A program made the translations under genes and the position numbers. From CAYTSW01 sp964440605 (lineage in GTDB: Bacteria; Planctomycetota; Phycisphaerae; Phycisphaerales; UBA1924), in the NCBI GenBank assembly GCA_964440605.1, contig CAYTSW010000125.1:1-8071 (forward strand): a DNA stretch of 8,071 nt. Direction: 5' to 3'. Below the pieces are notes generated by a model that made no database searches, was not told where the DNA came from, and saw only the letters and a program-made list of their open reading frames with translations. Shown here in pieces: positions 6,790 to 8,071 of this stretch (within the stretch, counting starts at the first letter, position 1; the number at the start of each line of letters is the position of its first letter).

Positions 6790-7023
6790 TTAGGCGGCGT
6801 TTTCGTCGCGGTCGTCGGGCACATACTCCACCGCGCTTATCAGCGTCAGGTTGAGCACCGCCAAGCCGCCAGCGGGCTGGGTCACCGCGATCACCCTCGA
6901 GTTGTCCGGGATGAGGATGAACTCGGGATGCTTGACCGGATACTCCGAGCCGTCGGCCATCTTGATGACAAACGGCGTGAAGGGGGTCTTGCGAACGATG
7001 TCGCGCAGCTCTTCAGATCGCAT
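6790..7023 (-). CDS. Small conserved-type hypothetical protein (HPE motif)
   Basis: Protein of 77 aa with no assignable function. It begins with a short helix-like stretch (RSEELRDIVRKTPFTPF) followed by alternating hydrophobic and polar residues suggesting a small beta-rich fold, with DGSEYPVKHPEFILI as its most distinctive segment. The xPFxPF...DG...V.HPE pattern resembles short hypothetical proteins I recall as common in Planctomycetes; that is memory, not a search. There is no signal peptide or membrane segment. Its stop is only 3 bases from the pstB stop, in convergent orientation, with no terminator between. It begins 20 bases after the TPR/alpha-CTD gene on the same strand, so the two are probably co-transcribed. 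The start is supported by GGAGGG 8 bases upstream. Confidence 0.75.
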   Translation of the reverse strand: MRSEELRDIVRKTPFTPFVIKMADGSEYPVKHPEFILIPDNSRVIAVTQPAGGLAVLNLTLISAVEYVPDDRDENAA

Positions 7024-7031
7024 GGCGAGAT

Positions 7032-7037
7032 CCCTCC
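7032..7037 (-). promoter_or_regulatory. Ribosome binding site of the 77-aa gene
   Basis: On the minus strand this reads GGAGGG, 8 bases ahead of the ATG at 7023, within the 20-base gap after the TPR/alpha-CTD gene. It is strong evidence that the small gene is translated. Confidence 0.6.
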
Positions 7038-7043
7038 AGAGGC

Positions 7044-7991
7044 TCAGAACTCGAGTTCGCGCAGCCCCAAGCCGTGCTCCTGCAGCTTCTCCTTCACCTC
7101 GTCGAGCGAAGTGGCGCCGAAGTTCTTGATGCCCATGAGCTCGGCCTCGGTGCGGGCGGCGAGGTCGCCCAGGGTCTGGACGCCGAGCAGTTGCAGCGCC
7201 TTGCGGGCGCGGACGGACAGGCCGAGGTCGGCGACGGAGCGGGCGAGCGCCTGCTCGTTGCCCGAGCCGCGCAGGGAGTCGTAAACCTTCTTGCGCATGC
7301 GCCGGTGCTGCTCTTCGAGGCCCTGGCCGAGGCGCAGGCCCTTGTGGTTGAGCATGTCCTTGATTTCCTTGAGCGAGGCCTCGCCGAAGTTCTTGTAGCC
7401 CATCAGCTCGGCCTCGGTGATGCGCAGGAGGTCGCCCAGGGTGCGGATGTTCATGCGCTTGAGGCAGTTGCGGGCGCGGACGGAGAGCTCAAAGTCGGTG
7501 ACGGGGGTGTCCATGAGCGCGTTGCGCTTGGCGAGGTCGCGGTCCTGCTCCTCGTCGATGAACATCTCCTTGGATGCCGTCACATCCTTCATGAACATGC
7601 GGGCGCGCTCGTGCGTCGGGCTGGTGTCGAGCACCTGGCGCAGGCACTTCTCGGCGCGGACGTACTCGCCGCGATCTTCGTACATGACCGCGAGGTTCAT
7701 GAGCGTGGCGATCGACGGCGGCTTGGAGTCGGCGGCGCGTTCGTACGCCTGGAGCGCCTCGTCTTCCTCTCCGAGCTGGTCGAGCTCATAGGCGAGGGCA
7801 AAGAGGGCGTCTTCGTTGGTCGGGTCGGCGGTGACGGCCTTGCGGAGGAAGGAAACAGCGCCCTCGCGGTCGCCGGCTTCGCGCAGGCGAGCGCCGTTGT
7901 TGTAGTAGCCCGCGGCGGCTTCGGGGTCGCCGCCCCCGCCGCCGATGACCATGTCCATGGGGTTCGCGTTGCCGTTCGTCGTCTGGCTCAT
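7044..7991 (-). CDS. TPR protein with two RNA polymerase alpha C-terminal-like domains
   Basis: Protein of 315 aa. A polar N-terminus with a Gly run is followed by three TPR-like repeats (about 24-57, 58-91, 92-126; for example EGAVSFLRKAVTADPTN and EALQAYERAADSKPP), a charged linker, then two copies of the helix-hairpin-helix alpha-CTD fold (about 158-222 and 248-313). Each copy shows the LSVRAR..L and ELMG.KNFG..SL pattern of alpha-CTD. Copy 1 keeps the equivalents of E. coli R265, N268, C269, G296, S299 and E302 (R172, N175, C176, G203, S206, E209). Copy 2 keeps R261, G292, S295 and E298 but has K264 and A265 in place of N268 and C269. There is no N-terminal alpha domain, so this is not RpoA. 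A role in transcription, with the TPRs binding a partner, is plausible but unproven. ATG 7991 is chosen over GTG 8033 because AGGAG precedes it. Confidence 0.88.
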   Translation of the reverse strand: MSQTTNGNANPMDMVIGGGGGDPEAAAGYYNNGARLREAGDREGAVSFLRKAVTADPTNEDALFALAYELDQLGEEDEALQAYERAADSKPPSIATLMNLAVMYEDRGEYVRAEKCLRQVLDTSPTHERARMFMKDVTASKEMFIDEEQDRDLAKRNALMDTPVTDFELSVRARNCLKRMNIRTLGDLLRITEAELMGYKNFGEASLKEIKDMLNHKGLRLGQGLEEQHRRMRKKVYDSLRGSGNEQALARSVADLGLSVRARKALQLLGVQTLGDLAARTEAELMGIKNFGATSLDEVKEKLQEHGLGLRELEF

Positions 7992-8001
7992 GCGCCTGGT
8001 G

Positions 8002-8006
8002 CTCCT
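8002..8006 (-). promoter_or_regulatory. Ribosome binding site of the TPR/alpha-CTD gene
   Basis: AGGAG on the minus strand lies 10 bases ahead of ATG 7991 and favours it over the in-frame GTG at 8033. I see no clear promoter in the remaining bases to the window end. Confidence 0.45.
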
Positions 8007-8071
8007 GTCGCGAGGTTGATCCGGCACGCCCACCGCGGGTGCGTCAGCGGCGACGTGTGTCGTTCGCGCGC

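Noticed and set aside
7992..8033. Extension of the TPR/alpha-CTD protein to GTG 8033
   Set aside because: The added 14 residues are not TPR-like, and AGGAG is suitably placed only for ATG 7991.

Overview
The window is a high-GC stretch (GC or very strong G/C third-codon bias in nearly every gene) that reads as a phosphate-starvation locus, followed by a convergent pair of genes on the other strand. The TPR plus tandem RNA-polymerase-alpha-CTD protein at the right end and the small HPE-type hypothetical beside it are gene types I associate with Planctomycetes, probably the Phycisphaerae. That assignment is an inference from family knowledge; there is no rRNA here to confirm it.

Layout on the + strand: about 346 bases of leader with no convincing gene; phoB-like response regulator (347-1051, GTG start decided by a GGAGG site); a small membrane protein (1051-1390) whose reading frame shifts near 1141; phoR-like histidine kinase (1440-2963); pstS phosphate-binding protein (3031-4050); pstC (4083-5018), pstA (5015-5983) and pstB (5980-6786). 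pstC/pstA and pstA/pstB overlap by ATGA, and I see no convincing terminator anywhere from phoB to pstB, so the whole series could be one transcript. On the - strand, with only 3 bases between its stop and the pstB stop, lies a 77-aa hypothetical (7023-6790), preceded by a 315-aa protein with three TPR-like repeats and two RNA polymerase alpha C-terminal-like domains (7991-7044).

How the parts work together: PstS captures phosphate outside the inner membrane, PstC and PstA form the channel and PstB drives it with ATP. In characterised systems PhoR reads the state of the Pst transporter through PhoU and phosphorylates PhoB, which activates the pst genes. Here phoU is missing from its usual place after pstB, and an unrecognised membrane protein sits between regulator and kinase.

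Points most worth a second look: the frame-shifted membrane protein inside the phoB-phoR pair, the TPR/double-alpha-CTD protein with unequal conservation of DNA-contact residues between its two copies, the missing phoU, an A8 run just before the PstB signature motif, and a tight four-run G-quadruplex motif at the 3' end of phoR.
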